A stretch of 31,342 bases of DNA from Propionibacterium sp. (GTDB lineage: Bacteria; Actinomycetota; Actinomycetes; Propionibacteriales; Propionibacteriaceae), in the NCBI GenBank assembly GCA_022837595.1, contig JALHFX010000017.1:1-31342 (forward strand), read 5' to 3'. Below, in pieces: positions 31,216 through 31,342 of the stretch. A program made the translations under genes and the position numbers. Numbering within the stretch: the stretch's first letter is position 1; each line of letters opens with the position of its first letter. Below the pieces are notes generated by a model. The model did not search any database, was not told where the DNA came from, and worked only from the letters and a program-made list of their open reading frames with translations.

Positions 31216-31342
31216 ATGAGCGAGCAGGCCGGGGCCCGAGCCGTCGAGCCGCCGTTTCTGATCGTGAATCCGAAGGCATACCTGGGTAGCGCCGATACCC
31301 TCAAACTCGCTACCCTCACCGACGAACTCGCCGCAGACTTCG
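31216..31342 (+). CDS. Triosephosphate isomerase-like protein (N-terminal fragment)
   Basis: The window ends 42 codons into this gene. The start ATG has GGAAGG 5 nt upstream. After a short leader (MSEQAGARAVEPP) comes FLIVNPKAYLGSADTLKLAT, which matches the first strand and helix of a triosephosphate isomerase, where the active-site Asn and Lys sit (N18 and K20 here). The form VNPKAYL resembles the archaeal-like or secondary TpiA branch rather than the usual GNWKMN of bacterial glycolytic TIMs. With only the N-terminus visible, catalysis and pathway cannot be confirmed. Confidence 0.65.
   Translation, partial: MSEQAGARAVEPPFLIVNPKAYLGSADTLKLATLTDELAADF

Overview
This is a high-GC actinobacterial window, most likely from the family Propionibacteriaceae. 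The family-level call rests mainly on a gene of about 1,130 codons (21139-24540) that I recognise as the PPi-dependent phosphoenolpyruvate carboxykinase (carboxytransphosphorylase) known from propionibacteria. Sortase pili of the Actinomyces FimQ-FimP-SrtC layout, an MEP isoprenoid pair and a DinB/maleylpyruvate isomerase-like TIGR03085 protein fit an actinobacterium. I see no rRNA, tRNA, CRISPR array, intact transposase or phage gene.

Layout. 1-2148: a truncated Gfo/Idh/MocA oxidoreductase (minus) diverges from a Bcr/CflA-type drug exporter. 2220-8244 (minus): a three-gene pilus operon transcribed as tip adhesin with a VWA domain, then shaft pilin, then class C sortase. A hairpin lies between pilin and sortase. 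8418-10438 (plus): a divergent TPR/LuxR-type regulator overlapping a NUDIX hydrolase by 4 bp. The intergenic region between pilus operon and regulator carries helically phased CACC direct repeats. 10518-12611: a cytoplasmic GH13 amylase and a small lipoprotein. 12612-13032: a gene-free repeat patch with a 68-bp perfect palindrome and two sets of tandem repeats. 13033-15220 (minus): an MFS exporter and a TauE/SafE exporter. 15454-16923 (plus): a sodium:alanine symporter. 16970-17825: an insertion of about 0.86 kb flanked by 75-bp direct repeats, which has split two formerly adjacent convergent genes. 17816-20077 (minus): a small membrane protein and a two-RCK potassium channel. 20241-24540 (plus): TIGR03085 protein and PPi-PEPCK. 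24701-29187: a membrane-anchored HtrA protease, a DUF2207 protein (minus) and a membrane-anchored zinc metallopeptidase. 29202-30415 (minus): ispD-ispF with an ATGA overlap. 30527 to the end: an uncharacterised conserved protein and the start of a triosephosphate isomerase-like gene.

Most genes are ordinary chromosomal housekeeping or transport functions. The accessory parts are the pilus locus with its probable regulator, the repeat patch at 12.6-13.0 kb and the direct-repeat-flanked insertion at 17.0-17.8 kb. I do not see a clear new multi-gene defence or mobile system. The best candidates for undescribed biology are regulation of the pilus locus by the divergent regulator, the insertion and its 26-bp inverted repeat, the 68-bp palindrome, and the channel plus small membrane protein pair.
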